52,724 bases of DNA from Legionella sp. (GTDB lineage: Bacteria > Pseudomonadota > Gammaproteobacteria > Legionellales > Legionellaceae): contig JAUXYG010000150.1 in assembly GCA_030694525.1 (NCBI GenBank), forward strand, positions 1-52,724, in the 5' to 3' direction. The notes beneath the pieces are model-generated. The model made no database searches, was not told the origin of the DNA, and saw nothing but the letters and a program-made list of their open reading frames with translations. Below, piece by piece: positions 15,659 through 24,460 of this stretch; within the stretch, counting starts at the first letter, position 1, and the number at the start of each line of letters is the position of its first letter. Both the position numbers and the translations under genes were made by a program.

Positions 15659-16984
15659 TCAAAGTCTCTCAAATATCGTCCGTGTATTAAATCCAAATAA
15701 ACGCTCGTGCATTCTATAAGCATATTCATCCGTCATATTAGCCAGGTAGTCACAGACTATCCGATACGCCGCCTGCTCATCATTTGCCTGTTTAAACAAT
15801 TCCCGATTTTTATTATCCAACAAGCTGGCGGGATTTGAGCTGATGGCATCAAAAAGCCTTAAGACTACTGTTTGACCACCATATTCGAAAGTGCGTGCTT
15901 CCTGGGAGTCAATAACGTAGCGGAAAATACACTCCATTAAATAACGTAATAATCTTGCTGCTTCAGGAATTAGGCCGATATTATATTTTAGTAAATTGTT
16001 CTCAAACATATCGTTAGTTGTGATAATTTCGGTTGACGTTATAAAATAGTTGACCATTTCTCCTATAGTCTGTTTTCTTAGACAGAGTTCTTGTGAGAAT
16101 AGGGAATTAATGAGGCGATCCTGATGTTTTGCCAAAGCAGTATTGCTTAATAGCTCTCTAAATTCGGGCGTATCGAGGTGCTCCGGATTGATTAATCTTA
16201 AATGGACTGCATCCTCCAAATCATGTACGCCATAGGCAATATCATCGGCAGTATCCATGATGGAGCAATCAAAGCTGTGGTAGGCCGATTTGCCCGATTT
16301 AGTTTCCTGAGGTTGTTGTGCCAGAGATTGAAACAATTCTCGATCATGGCCTGAGAAAGGCGATAATAACCAGTCGACCTCAGGCTGTTCGCAATCAAAA
16401 TATGCCTTGGGGGGTAACCAGTTATTGATTTTAATTGTTTTATGAATGGATTCATGAATGGGGGGTTGGGTATGAGCCACGACCGAAGAACGCTTAACGG
16501 GATATTTTAAAATTCCCAGCAGTGCGCGTCTGGTTAAATCCAGACCATAAGCACCATAGCTGTTTTCCACTTTGGTTAATAAGCGTAAGGTTTGACCATT
16601 ACCTTCAAATCCTCCGTAATCCCGCATCATGTAATTAAGCGCCACTTCACCACCATGACCAAAGGGTGGGTGGCCAATATCGTGAAGCAGACAAATGACA
16701 CTCACCAGATCATCATTGGGTAACAGACTGCCCAATAAATTCTGTTGATTTTGATTCATAGCCAAATTACGTACAATACTGCGACCTATAGAATCGACTT
16801 CAAGGGAGTGGGTCAGTCGTGTGCGATGAAAGTCACCTTCGTCAGTCCCAAGTATTTGGGTTTTTCGTTGCAAACGTCGAAAGGCAGGACAATGAATAAC
16901 CCTTGTTCTATCACGCTCGTAGGGATCACGGTGATCTTGTGAACCTCTTTGGTTCGTTTGCCCTGATCGGCGATGAGTCCACAT
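15659..16984 (-). CDS. dgt: dGTP triphosphohydrolase-like HD-domain protein
   Basis: The 441-residue protein is a dGTPase-family dNTP triphosphohydrolase, which cleaves dNTPs to nucleoside and triphosphate. The start region DRTRVIHCPAFRRLQRKTQI is typical. Metal ligands are His59 (RTRLTHSLEV), His101-Asp102 (CLLHDIGHPPFGHGGE) and the Asp in DTADDIAYGVHDLEDA. Its length and RYL-type C-terminal helices fit the subfamily found in many proteobacteria, not the 505-residue enteric Dgt. Likely a housekeeping dNTP-pool or DNA-fidelity enzyme. Start ATG at 16984 gives the normal N-terminus MWTHRRSGQ. Confidence 0.92.
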   Translation of the reverse strand: MWTHRRSGQTNQRGSQDHRDPYERDRTRVIHCPAFRRLQRKTQILGTDEGDFHRTRLTHSLEVDSIGRSIVRNLAMNQNQQNLLGSLLPNDDLVSVICLLHDIGHPPFGHGGEVALNYMMRDYGGFEGNGQTLRLLTKVENSYGAYGLDLTRRALLGILKYPVKRSSVVAHTQPPIHESIHKTIKINNWLPPKAYFDCEQPEVDWLLSPFSGHDRELFQSLAQQPQETKSGKSAYHSFDCSIMDTADDIAYGVHDLEDAVHLRLINPEHLDTPEFRELLSNTALAKHQDRLINSLFSQELCLRKQTIGEMVNYFITSTEIITTNDMFENNLLKYNIGLIPEAARLLRYLMECIFRYVIDSQEARTFEYGGQTVVLRLFDAISSNPASLLDNKNRELFKQANDEQAAYRIVCDYLANMTDEYAYRMHERLFGFNTRTIFERL

Positions 16985-17125
16985 ATGAATGTCCTGCGTT
17001 ACTTAAAAGCCAATACTTTATTCCATAGTTTGTTTTAAAACAACACAAGTTTCTAAAGTTTTTTATAAGACGGCAGATAACGATATAGAAGATTAGAATA
17101 AAAATTATAATAAGAGGACATTGTG

Positions 17126-17659
17126 ATGAATAATAAAAATAAATTCATAATGGTGGGGTTATGTGTCTTTAATTTATCTTCCTGCATGGTTTCAGATGAA
17201 AATTATACCAGTTACCAAACCTATACATACGATCAAAGCCAGCTTTACCCACAAAGTGATTATCGAATGGCCAATTTTGGATATCGGTATCAGCCCAATG
17301 AAGGATCGGTTACTGTCCCTGATTCCTACCATGTAGGGGCCTATCATTCTCCAGTATCATTTAAAGATCGAGACAGAAACTGGGTAAGCAGCCAAAATCC
17401 TCAAGGGTACACAATTGAAGTAGCTGATGATGAGCGGGCAGCACAAGTGGCGCAAAAATTATATAAAGCCCCTAAAAATGATCGAATGGCGCAAGTGAAA
17501 TATCAGCGAAATGGTAAACCTTATTATAAAGGCTTATATGGAACGTTCCCTAATGCAGAAGCTGCACAAAAAGCGCTCAGTGAATTACCCCCTGATATCC
17601 AACAGGGTGCTGGAGTTAAGACCTGGGGAAGCGTTCAAGGCAGTTTGAATGAGTATTAA
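17126..17659 (+). CDS. SPOR-domain lipoprotein
   Basis: The 177-residue protein has a lipoprotein signal (CVFNLSSC, lipidated Cys near residue 20) followed by a Tyr/Gln-rich linker. A C-terminal SPOR-like domain contains GYTIEVADDERAAQVAQKLY and a later segment YKGLYGTFPNAEAAQKALSE. SPOR domains bind denuded septal peptidoglycan, so a role in envelope maintenance or division is likely. I chose ATG 17126 over the GTG three bases earlier because GAGGA lies about nine bases before it. It stands alone, convergent with gspM. Confidence 0.85.
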   Translation: MNNKNKFIMVGLCVFNLSSCMVSDENYTSYQTYTYDQSQLYPQSDYRMANFGYRYQPNEGSVTVPDSYHVGAYHSPVSFKDRDRNWVSSQNPQGYTIEVADDERAAQVAQKLYKAPKNDRMAQVKYQRNGKPYYKGLYGTFPNAEAAQKALSELPPDIQQGAGVKTWGSVQGSLNEY

Positions 17660-17714
17660 TTAATCCTCATTTTAAAATGTTCACGATCTACCAAAATGGT
17701 GGCTTTATGCCTGT

Positions 17715-18188
17715 TCAGGCGGCAGCCGTAATAATAACCATTAATTTACTCACACCTGGTGTAGGGGTTTGCCCTGCATCAAATTGTTTAATTGATATAG
17801 CATATTGATTATTCATTTTTATTAACCATTCCATAAACAGCTTAAAAGGTACGTCGTCAAAAGTTAATTGAATGTCACCAGAGCCAGTTTGTTGTAATTG
17901 GTAAGGTGATTTGATAGTTGAATTTTCTTTTAGCTGATTAGCTAGTAAAGTCAGTAATTGGCTGTTTTCAACTTTTTTTCTAGTTTTAGTTGTGTTTTTT
18001 TGTGCTTTAACACGCCTCATCCATTCCAGTGTTTCATGCTTTACAGTGAGTTGTGTAGCCGTCAGATTCATTTTTTCATTTAAAGGAGAGTAAAGGAAAA
18101 AATAATAGATATAAACGAATAAACAAATTCCTGTACCAATAAGCATCCATTTTTCGCGTTCATTTAAATTCTGAAAATAAGTCTTCAT
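17715..18188 (-). CDS. lspM: Type II secretion inner-membrane protein GspM
   Basis: The 157-residue bitopic protein has a short cytoplasmic N-terminus (FQNLNEREKWML), one membrane helix at about residues 14-31 and a periplasmic ferredoxin-like domain with the GspM pattern. The pattern is LLTLLANQLKENS, then GSGDIQLTFDDVPFKLFMEW and LIKMNNQYAISIKQFDAG. GspM partners GspL in the assembly platform of the type II secretion system, which exports degradative enzymes. It overlaps gspL by four bases. In Legionella these two genes are separated from the main lsp operons, as here. Confidence 0.92.
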   Translation of the reverse strand: MKTYFQNLNEREKWMLIGTGICLFVYIYYFFLYSPLNEKMNLTATQLTVKHETLEWMRRVKAQKNTTKTRKKVENSQLLTLLANQLKENSTIKSPYQLQQTGSGDIQLTFDDVPFKLFMEWLIKMNNQYAISIKQFDAGQTPTPGVSKLMVIITAAA

Positions 18189-19324
18189 GTTAACTCCAGG
18201 GTAGCGATAACATGTTGGTCGCGGGTTGCGGCTTGAGTTTGATTTACTTTAAGTGGTAAATTTTTTAATTTATTTTCTATCTCTTCAAGGCTTGCAAAAT
18301 CATTGCATAATAAGGTAACGGATAGTGTCTTATTTTGAAATCTTAATTGTTCGATAGTTCCTGGACTATCCCTCATCACCTTCGAAAATTGATTTAATAA
18401 AAACCAAAAGCGATTTTGGTTATTCGCGGTATTACCCAATAATTGACTAATACGAAACCTGGGACTGATTACCTGCTTTGCTTCCGGGAAAAACTCACGA
18501 TAAATTTGTGCGATTTGTTCGTCTACAATCATTGTTTGTTTTTTTAAAAAATGCAACTTTATTCCTGTAAGAACGACCATACTCATTAACCATACACCTG
18601 CTATAATGGCAACGAATTGATATCCTTTTTTTATCCAATCCGAAGTGTTTCCATGCTGAAAATCGCCCTGACACAAATTTAAGGGGTTTGTTTGGAGTAA
18701 TTTTTTGGCTATCCAGGTATATGATAATTCTTCGGTGGTCTGCACTAAAATGTCAGAATTGATGCCCATACTGTCTTTAAATAAAAGGGGTTCTATATGT
18801 GGATGATTTTTAAGATAGGATATGGCTAATGTTCCATCAAGTGCTCCTTTGAAATCGGAGCTGTTGATGAGTGTCTCCGATTCAGTAATGCATGATTGTT
18901 CAGGCGACAATGCAAACCAGTCAAGGGTGATTGTTTCAAAGTTTATTCGTTGTTCATCCAGGATCACCATTAAATTATTTAAATGCTTTTTATCCAGAAC
19001 CACAATTAAATATCGTTTATTCTGATATCGAGTTTTATCAAAGGCAAAATGTAATTCTTCGACAGGTTGTGCCAGTTTATCTTCTAAAGCAAATGGAATG
19101 GCAACTCGGGCTTTTCTCTCCGGAAGCCATGGCAGTTCAAGTTCTAGAAGGCTGGCGTTTTTAGTGCTTTCGACAATCAGGGTTCTTGCGTCTTGCTGAA
19201 CGTTTCGTATCTCTTCAAAGTTACGATATGCAGGTGGAGAGACTAGCTCTCCATTTGATGATATTTTGAGACAAAAACATCCATTAGCGTCAAGATGTCG
19301 GGTATACAAAAAACAAGTATCCAT
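18185..19324 (-). CDS. lspL: Type II secretion inner-membrane protein GspL
   Basis: The 379-residue protein is GspL. An actin-like cytoplasmic domain (about residues 1-230, with the ARVAIPFALEDKLAQPVEEL segment) binds the ATPase GspE. NLCQGDFQ at about 217-224 is the conserved NLxQGxF motif before the single membrane helix at about 236-256. The periplasmic ferredoxin-like domain follows. It is translated together with gspM and links cytoplasmic ATP hydrolysis to pseudopilus growth. Length fits the family (380-400). Confidence 0.92.
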   Translation of the reverse strand: MDTCFLYTRHLDANGCFCLKISSNGELVSPPAYRNFEEIRNVQQDARTLIVESTKNASLLELELPWLPERKARVAIPFALEDKLAQPVEELHFAFDKTRYQNKRYLIVVLDKKHLNNLMVILDEQRINFETITLDWFALSPEQSCITESETLINSSDFKGALDGTLAISYLKNHPHIEPLLFKDSMGINSDILVQTTEELSYTWIAKKLLQTNPLNLCQGDFQHGNTSDWIKKGYQFVAIIAGVWLMSMVVLTGIKLHFLKKQTMIVDEQIAQIYREFFPEAKQVISPRFRISQLLGNTANNQNRFWFLLNQFSKVMRDSPGTIEQLRFQNKTLSVTLLCNDFASLEEIENKLKNLPLKVNQTQAATRDQHVIATLELT

Positions 19325-19386
19325 GAGTCAAACTCTACTTCTTGGGCGATCAGCAAATTTAAGACTATATGGAATTGGATTTATAA

Positions 19387-20403
19387 TCAAACATATGCTC
19401 GATGTTTTTTTGAATTTAGTTCAGCCCATTGCTGTTTCAATTGTTGCGAGAGCAAATAAACAACCAGCGCATATTGGGGGCTTGAATTATAACGCGTTAT
19501 CACAAAAAAATTAGGGTAGGCTAGCCAGTATTCTTTTCCTTCAGCGGTCATCAGTTCAATCAATGCCGCACGAGTGGGGTGATTTTGCGAAGCCGTAATG
19601 GGTTTTACACCGGCTGCTTCCAGTTGCGAATACTGATAATTAGCACTTTTGGGATTGGTGCGTAACTTTTTAAAATGCCACCCCTTAAGTGTTGCATTTT
19701 GCGCTATCCCTTCGTTTAACCTCCAACCGTGTTTATGAAAATAATTAGCAATACTGGCAATTGAATCCCCATTGTCAGTAATTAAATCTCGGTGCCCTTT
19801 ATTGCCGAAATCTACGGCATAATAGCGGTAGCTACTGGGCATAAACTGAGGCTTACCCATTGCTCCAGCGTAAGATCCTTTATAGAAAGTTGGTGATACG
19901 TGGTGCTCACGGCACAAAAGCAAGTATTCTTTTAGTTCTTTAGTAAAAAATGGGGCACGTTTAGGGTAATTAAAAGCCAGGGTGGATAAGGCATCGAGGA
20001 CTCGATTTTCCCCTTGACGTTCTCCGTACAAAGTTTCAACCCCCAGTATAGCAACAATTATTTCTGGAGGAACACCGTAGCGCTTTTGTGCTTTTTCCAG
20101 AATTTCTTTATTAGCCGCCCAATAATCCAAACCCCCTTTTAATCTTTGTGGCGTTAGAAAAAGATCCCTGTAAACGTCCCAGTTCTTTTTTTCATAGGGT
20201 TTTTCCATGGACTCAATTATTTGAGGTTGCAATTGCACCTGATTCATCGTTTCAGTGAGCTCTTTAGCGCTGAAATGGTGGTCTTTGACCATGCTTTTAA
20301 TAAAGGCCTGAACATCTTTACGTTGGGTAAAAGCAGTGTCTGCACTACTAGAAAATGAGAGAAGAAGCAAAATTGCGTAACCCAGCCAGATAATTCGTCG
20401 CAT
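19387..20403 (-). CDS. mltB: Membrane-bound-type lytic murein transglycosylase B
   Basis: The 338-residue protein is a MltB-family lytic transglycosylase that cleaves the MurNAc-GlcNAc bond and leaves 1,6-anhydroMurNAc. A signal peptide (about 1-21, LLLLSFSSSADT) lacks a lipobox cysteine, so it is likely soluble in the periplasm and not lipid anchored. The catalytic Glu is Glu123 in ILGVETLYGERQG. The GSYAGAMGKPQFMPSSYRYY block is a hallmark of the family. The domain ends with ITRYNSSPQYALVVYLLS. It stands next to gspL and may help insert the secretion machine, but that is inference. Confidence 0.93.
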   Translation of the reverse strand: MRRIIWLGYAILLLLSFSSSADTAFTQRKDVQAFIKSMVKDHHFSAKELTETMNQVQLQPQIIESMEKPYEKKNWDVYRDLFLTPQRLKGGLDYWAANKEILEKAQKRYGVPPEIIVAILGVETLYGERQGENRVLDALSTLAFNYPKRAPFFTKELKEYLLLCREHHVSPTFYKGSYAGAMGKPQFMPSSYRYYAVDFGNKGHRDLITDNGDSIASIANYFHKHGWRLNEGIAQNATLKGWHFKKLRTNPKSANYQYSQLEAAGVKPITASQNHPTRAALIELMTAEGKEYWLAYPNFFVITRYNSSPQYALVVYLLSQQLKQQWAELNSKKHRAYV

Positions 20404-20670
20404 GGTGCATCCTAAAATATTAAGCGAAAGGGTGAATTTTAGTGAAAATATAATTTATTAGCAAATTTTTTACATAATGAATCAATTAGTTCATATAAAA
20501 ATCAGTGGTTTTGTTGTATCTGAAAATTGAATTATCCTGATAGCTCCACATTCAGATCGGATAGTATCAGGCTTGAGCGAAGGAAGGTCGCAAACAGAAT
20601 TATCACTGAATACTTTCTGCACGGCAACATTTAAGATAGAATCAGCCTATTTGCAAAAAGGGTTTTCGAG

Positions 20671-22476
20671 TTGAGCGACTTAAAACGGATCCGTAATTTT
20701 TCAATTATTGCCCATATTGATCATGGCAAATCAACATTAGCTGATCGGTTTATCCAGATTTGTGGTGGATTAACCGAGCGTGAAATGAGTTCGCAAGTTC
20801 TTGATTCTATGGATATTGAACGTGAGCGTGGAATAACCATTAAAGCTCAGTGTGTCTCGCTTAATTATACAGCAAAAGATGGAAAAACTTATCTTCTGAA
20901 TTTCATTGACACTCCAGGCCATGTTGATTTTAGCTATGAAGTATCACGTTCTCTTGCTGCTTGTGAAGGGGCAATTTTAGTCGTTGATGCTGCTCAAGGT
21001 GTTGAGGCCCAAACAGTTGCCGTGTGTTATACCGCAATTGACCAGTCCCTATATGTTTTACCTGTATTAAATAAAATCGATTTGCCTCAGGCGGAGCCTG
21101 AACGGGTTATAGCCGAGATTGAAGATATTATAGGTGTCGATGCGCATGATGCCTTACGAGTAAGCGCGAAAAGCGGCATCGGAGTTGATGATGTTCTTGA
21201 AGCCTTAGTGGAGCAGATACCACCACCTGAAGGGGATGCGAGTGCACCCCTACAGGCATTAATTATTGATTCGTGGTTTGATAGCTATCTTGGAGTGGTC
21301 TCGCTTGTTCGCATTGTCAACGGGGCTATTCGCAGAGGCGATAAGATGCGTATTATGTCTACAGGTCGAGCTTATGAAGTAGATCAGGTAGGCATTTTTA
21401 CTCCAAAACGAACCAAGTTAGATATTCTACAGGCTGGAGAAGTAGGATATGTAGTGGCAGGGATTAAAGAAATACAGGGGGCACCGGTGGGAGATACCTT
21501 AACTCTCGATCGTAATCCGGCTCAATCCGTATTACCTGGTTTTCAACGCGTCAAACCTCAGGTGTATGCAGGTTTGTTTCCTATCAGTTCCGATGATTTT
21601 GAGGCTTTCAGGGAAGCTTTAGCCAAACTCAGCCTTAATGACGCGTCTTTGTTTTATGAGCCTGAGTCATCAGAAGCTTTGGGGTTTGGTTTTCGTTGCG
21701 GATTCCTGGGCATGTTGCATATGGAGATTGTTCAGGAACGTTTGGAACGGGAATACAATCTTGATTTGATTTCAACAGCGCCAACTGTGGTTTATCAAAT
21801 TCTTACAACTAAAGGTGAAACTTTATTAATTGATAATCCATCCCACTTGCCACCCATCCCGCAAATTAAAGAGATGTTTGAGCCTATTGTCAGAGCGAAC
21901 ATACTGGTACCTCAGGATTATTTAGGACAAATCATTACTCTATGCGTTGAAAGACGGGGTATTCAGGTTAATATGACCTATAGTGGACGTCAGGTTTCGG
22001 TATCTTATGATATTCCAATGAGTGAAGTGGTTTCGGACTTTTTTGATCGCTTAAAATCCGTGAGCCGTGGTTATGCTTCTCTCGATTATAACTTCCTGCG
22101 ATTCCAGGAAGCAGATTTGGTAAAAATGGATATATTGATTAACAGCGAAAAAGTAGATGCATTAGCGGTTATTGTCCATCGGGATGCAGCTCATAGCCGA
22201 GGTAAACTTATCGCTGAAAAAATGAAAGATTTGATTCCGCGTCAGATGTTTGATGTAGCTATTCAGGCTGCATTAGGAAGCCATATTATTGCTCGACAAT
22301 CTGTTAAAGCCCTACGTAAAAATGTGACGGCTAAGTGTTATGGTGGTGATGTGTCACGAAAACGTAAATTGTTAGACAAACAAAAGGCCGGTAAGAAAAG
22401 GATGAAGCAAGTGGGACATGTTGAAATTCCACAAGAAGCATTTATGGCTGTTTTTCAAACGGACAAAAAGAAATAA
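20671..22476 (+). CDS. lepA: Elongation factor 4 (LepA) GTPase
   Basis: The 601-residue protein is LepA, a ribosome-associated translational GTPase. G1 is [13 protein letters not shown] near residues 13-25, G2 lies in [12 protein letters not shown]3 is [12 protein letters not shown] and G4 is NKIDLP. The LepA-specific C-terminal domain follows, with [20 protein letters not shown] and [18 protein letters not shown] at the end. The start is a TTG at 20671, confirmed by the standard N-terminus [16 protein letters not shown]. It is the first gene of the conserved lepA-lepB-rnc run. Confidence 0.97.
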   Translation: MSDLKRIRNFSIIAHIDHGKSTLADRFIQICGGLTEREMSSQVLDSMDIERERGITIKAQCVSLNYTAKDGKTYLLNFIDTPGHVDFSYEVSRSLAACEGAILVVDAAQGVEAQTVAVCYTAIDQSLYVLPVLNKIDLPQAEPERVIAEIEDIIGVDAHDALRVSAKSGIGVDDVLEALVEQIPPPEGDASAPLQALIIDSWFDSYLGVVSLVRIVNGAIRRGDKMRIMSTGRAYEVDQVGIFTPKRTKLDILQAGEVGYVVAGIKEIQGAPVGDTLTLDRNPAQSVLPGFQRVKPQVYAGLFPISSDDFEAFREALAKLSLNDASLFYEPESSEALGFGFRCGFLGMLHMEIVQERLEREYNLDLISTAPTVVYQILTTKGETLLIDNPSHLPPIPQIKEMFEPIVRANILVPQDYLGQIITLCVERRGIQVNMTYSGRQVSVSYDIPMSEVVSDFFDRLKSVSRGYASLDYNFLRFQEADLVKMDILINSEKVDALAVIVHRDAAHSRGKLIAEKMKDLIPRQMFDVAIQAALGSHIIARQSVKALRKNVTAKCYGGDVSRKRKLLDKQKAGKKRMKQVGHVEIPQEAFMAVFQTDKKK

Positions 22477-22532
22477 TTAGATAGGCGGGTAACTGATTCT
22501 CTGGCTTAGAGAAATTATATTGGGACATTGTT

Positions 22533-23288
22533 ATGAATTTTGCTTTAATTTTAGTTGTTTTATCCTTTCTAACCGGGTTTATTTATTTTCTCGATGTGGT
22601 TATTTGGTCCAAGCGCCGCGGCCCTGGGCAGCCTCCCGGAAAAATTATTGAATATTCACGCTCCTTCTTTCCCGTTTTCTTTATTGTGTTGCTCCTTCGC
22701 TCTTTTTTAGTTGAGCCATTTCGAATTCCATCAGGCTCATTAGAACCTACACTATTGGTAGGCGATTTTGTTGCGGTGAATAAATTTGCTTATGGTTTCA
22801 GGCTCCCCGTTATTGAAAAAAAGATAGTACCGGTTGCTAATCCCAAAACAGGGGAAATAGCAGTATTTCGCTGGCCACCTGAACCTTCGTATGATTATAT
22901 AAAAAGGGTTATTGGAGTTCCTGGAGACAAAATTGGCTATCATAATAAAGTGTTAACTGTAAATGGTAAGGAAGCCAAGCAGACTTTTGTTGAATACACT
23001 ATAGATGAAAGTTCTGGTAAAGCGGTGGCTAAATATAAAGAAAATTTAAATGGTGTAGTCCATGATATTTTCGTGCGAGCGGATGTGCCTGCAGTTGATT
23101 TTGATATAGAGGTCCCTGAAGGCTCCTATTTTATGATGGGAGACAATCGTGATGACAGTGCTGACAGCAGATTCTGGGGATATGTTCCTGAAAGTTATTT
23201 AAGAGGAAAGGCCTTTTTAGTCTGGATGAGTTGGAATGGCAATGCAGGAACGCTGCGCTGGTCCAAAATTGGCAGATTGATTCATTAG
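22533..23288 (+). CDS. lepB: Signal peptidase I
   Basis: The 251-residue enzyme removes Sec and Tat signal peptides on the periplasmic face. Two membrane helices (about residues 1-21 and 43-61) precede the catalytic domain. The Ser-Lys dyad is Ser69 in RIPSGSLEPTLLVGD and Lys124 in YDYIKRVIGVPGDKI. GDNRDDSADSRFWGYVP is the conserved box E. The residue after the catalytic Ser is Leu where most family members have Met. It follows lepA by 56 bases with its own weak ribosome binding site and precedes rnc. Confidence 0.95.
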   Translation: MNFALILVVLSFLTGFIYFLDVVIWSKRRGPGQPPGKIIEYSRSFFPVFFIVLLLRSFLVEPFRIPSGSLEPTLLVGDFVAVNKFAYGFRLPVIEKKIVPVANPKTGEIAVFRWPPEPSYDYIKRVIGVPGDKIGYHNKVLTVNGKEAKQTFVEYTIDESSGKAVAKYKENLNGVVHDIFVRADVPAVDFDIEVPEGSYFMMGDNRDDSADSRFWGYVPESYLRGKAFLVWMSWNGNAGTLRWSKIGRLIH

Positions 23289-23306
23289 TTAAGGGTATTG
23301 ATAGTT

Positions 23307-23987
23307 GTGAAAATTGATCTAGACAGATTATCCAGACGCTTAAACTATCAGTTTAAGCAAACTTCCTATTTAAAACAGGCCCTTACTCATTGTAGTGTGG
23401 GCAGTGATAATTACGAGCGTTTTGAATTCCTGGGCGATTCGATTTTAAGCTTTGTAATTGCCAATGAATTATTTCATCAGTTCCCAGAGCAAAGTGAAGG
23501 GCAACTCAGTCGTTTACGTTCTTTTTTAGTAAAAGGTGAGATGTTAGCGGAGATAGCCAAAGAACTTGATTTGGGTGACTTTTTATATCTGGGACAAGGG
23601 GAGTTAAAAAGCGGTGGTTTTCGCAGGGCCTCAATTTTGGCAGATGCCTTGGAAGCAGTATTTGCAGCGGTATATTTCGATGGTGGAATTTCCGCTGCCC
23701 AAGAGGTAATTTTAAATCTCTATCGCTCCAGACTAATAGATCCTAATTTAAATGATTGTTTAAAAGATGCTAAAACACAGCTTCAGGAGTACCTGCAAGC
23801 GCAAAAATATGCCTTACCCGAATATAAATTAGATAAAATTGAGGGTGATGAGCATGATCAGATATTTTATGTCACATGCGCCGTAGAAGGGCTGAAGCAT
23901 ATATCTCATGGTAAAGGGCCTAATCGCAGAAAAGCGGAACAGTTGGCTGCTCGATCATTTTTGGGTCAGTTAGAGTGCAAAAAATAA
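23307..23987 (+). CDS. rnc: Ribonuclease III
   Basis: The 226-residue protein has the RNase III catalytic domain with signature NYERFEFLGDSILSFVIANE at about residues 36-55, the second acidic pair in LADALEAVFAAVYFDGG, and a C-terminal double-stranded RNA-binding domain. It processes rRNA precursors and structured mRNAs. I chose GTG 23307, giving MKIDLDRLSRRL, because AAGGG lies 11 bases upstream. A TTG at 23298 is possible but too close to that site. In enterics era follows rnc. Here the co-directional run stops after rnc and a small peptide gene follows. Confidence 0.95.
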   Translation: MKIDLDRLSRRLNYQFKQTSYLKQALTHCSVGSDNYERFEFLGDSILSFVIANELFHQFPEQSEGQLSRLRSFLVKGEMLAEIAKELDLGDFLYLGQGELKSGGFRRASILADALEAVFAAVYFDGGISAAQEVILNLYRSRLIDPNLNDCLKDAKTQLQEYLQAQKYALPEYKLDKIEGDEHDQIFYVTCAVEGLKHISHGKGPNRRKAEQLAARSFLGQLECKK

Positions 23988-24128
23988 ACTGTACTATTTC
24001 TGAAAGCCATTTAATTTCTGACTCAATCAGTGGATTATAAAATTTAATCGATAAGCTATCCGCATAACTGTGGTATGAATTTTTTTTAGTTAAACTCTAG
24101 ACATACCAATTTTTAGATTCCAACCTGC

Positions 24129-24134
24129 TATAAT
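24129..24134 (+). promoter_or_regulatory. TATAAT -10 box before the double-glycine peptide
   Basis: A perfect TATAAT lies 30 bases before the start at 24164. No good -35 box is seen at 17 bases, so the promoter may need an activator. Confidence 0.4.
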
Positions 24135-24163
24135 TATAGAGCAAGAATTATTTAGGAATTATT

Positions 24164-24331
24164 ATGAAAAAAATTACTAAGCCTGAGAAAAAATCAAGTA
24201 AAGAATTGGCATCTGAGGAAATAAGTAACATTTCAGGAGGTAGGGATGCAAACTCTGGTCATAGTATTACTGATGTGCTGAATTCACGTACGAACAGATA
24301 TACAACGCGTAAACCAAGAGGAAGACCATAA
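24164..24331 (+). CDS. 55-residue peptide with double-glycine leader
   Basis: This small gene has ATG at 24164, an AGGA ribosome binding site six bases upstream and a stop at 24329. The product starts with a 26-residue leader ending ELASEEISNISGG. Counting back from the second Gly, Leu is at -12, Glu at -8, Ile at -7 and Ile at -4, the consensus for leaders cut by C39-peptidase ABC exporters. The 29 residues after GlyGly begin RDANSGHSITDV and end in a basic tail RKPRGRP. Such precursors are typical of bacteriocins and signalling peptides. No C39 exporter or immunity gene is adjacent. It stands between rnc and a convergent ABC-F gene. Function is unknown. Confidence 0.7.
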   Translation: MKKITKPEKKSSKELASEEISNISGGRDANSGHSITDVLNSRTNRYTTRKPRGRP

Positions 24332-24460
24332 CTTTAAAGAGATCGAACCATAAATACTCAGTTAATTCTATCACAAACTGAGACACTGATCTGGTCAGAA
24401 ATATAAAGCTTGAAATAGCTTCTTTTGATAGCTTAACTTATAAGTTGATTTCAACCAAAT

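Noticed and set aside
20536..20581. CCTGATA/TATCAGG inverted repeat before lepA as a possible small RNA or SRP RNA
   Set aside because: The short stem, 32-base loop and lack of the conserved SRP GGAAG tetraloop context give no support for an RNA gene.
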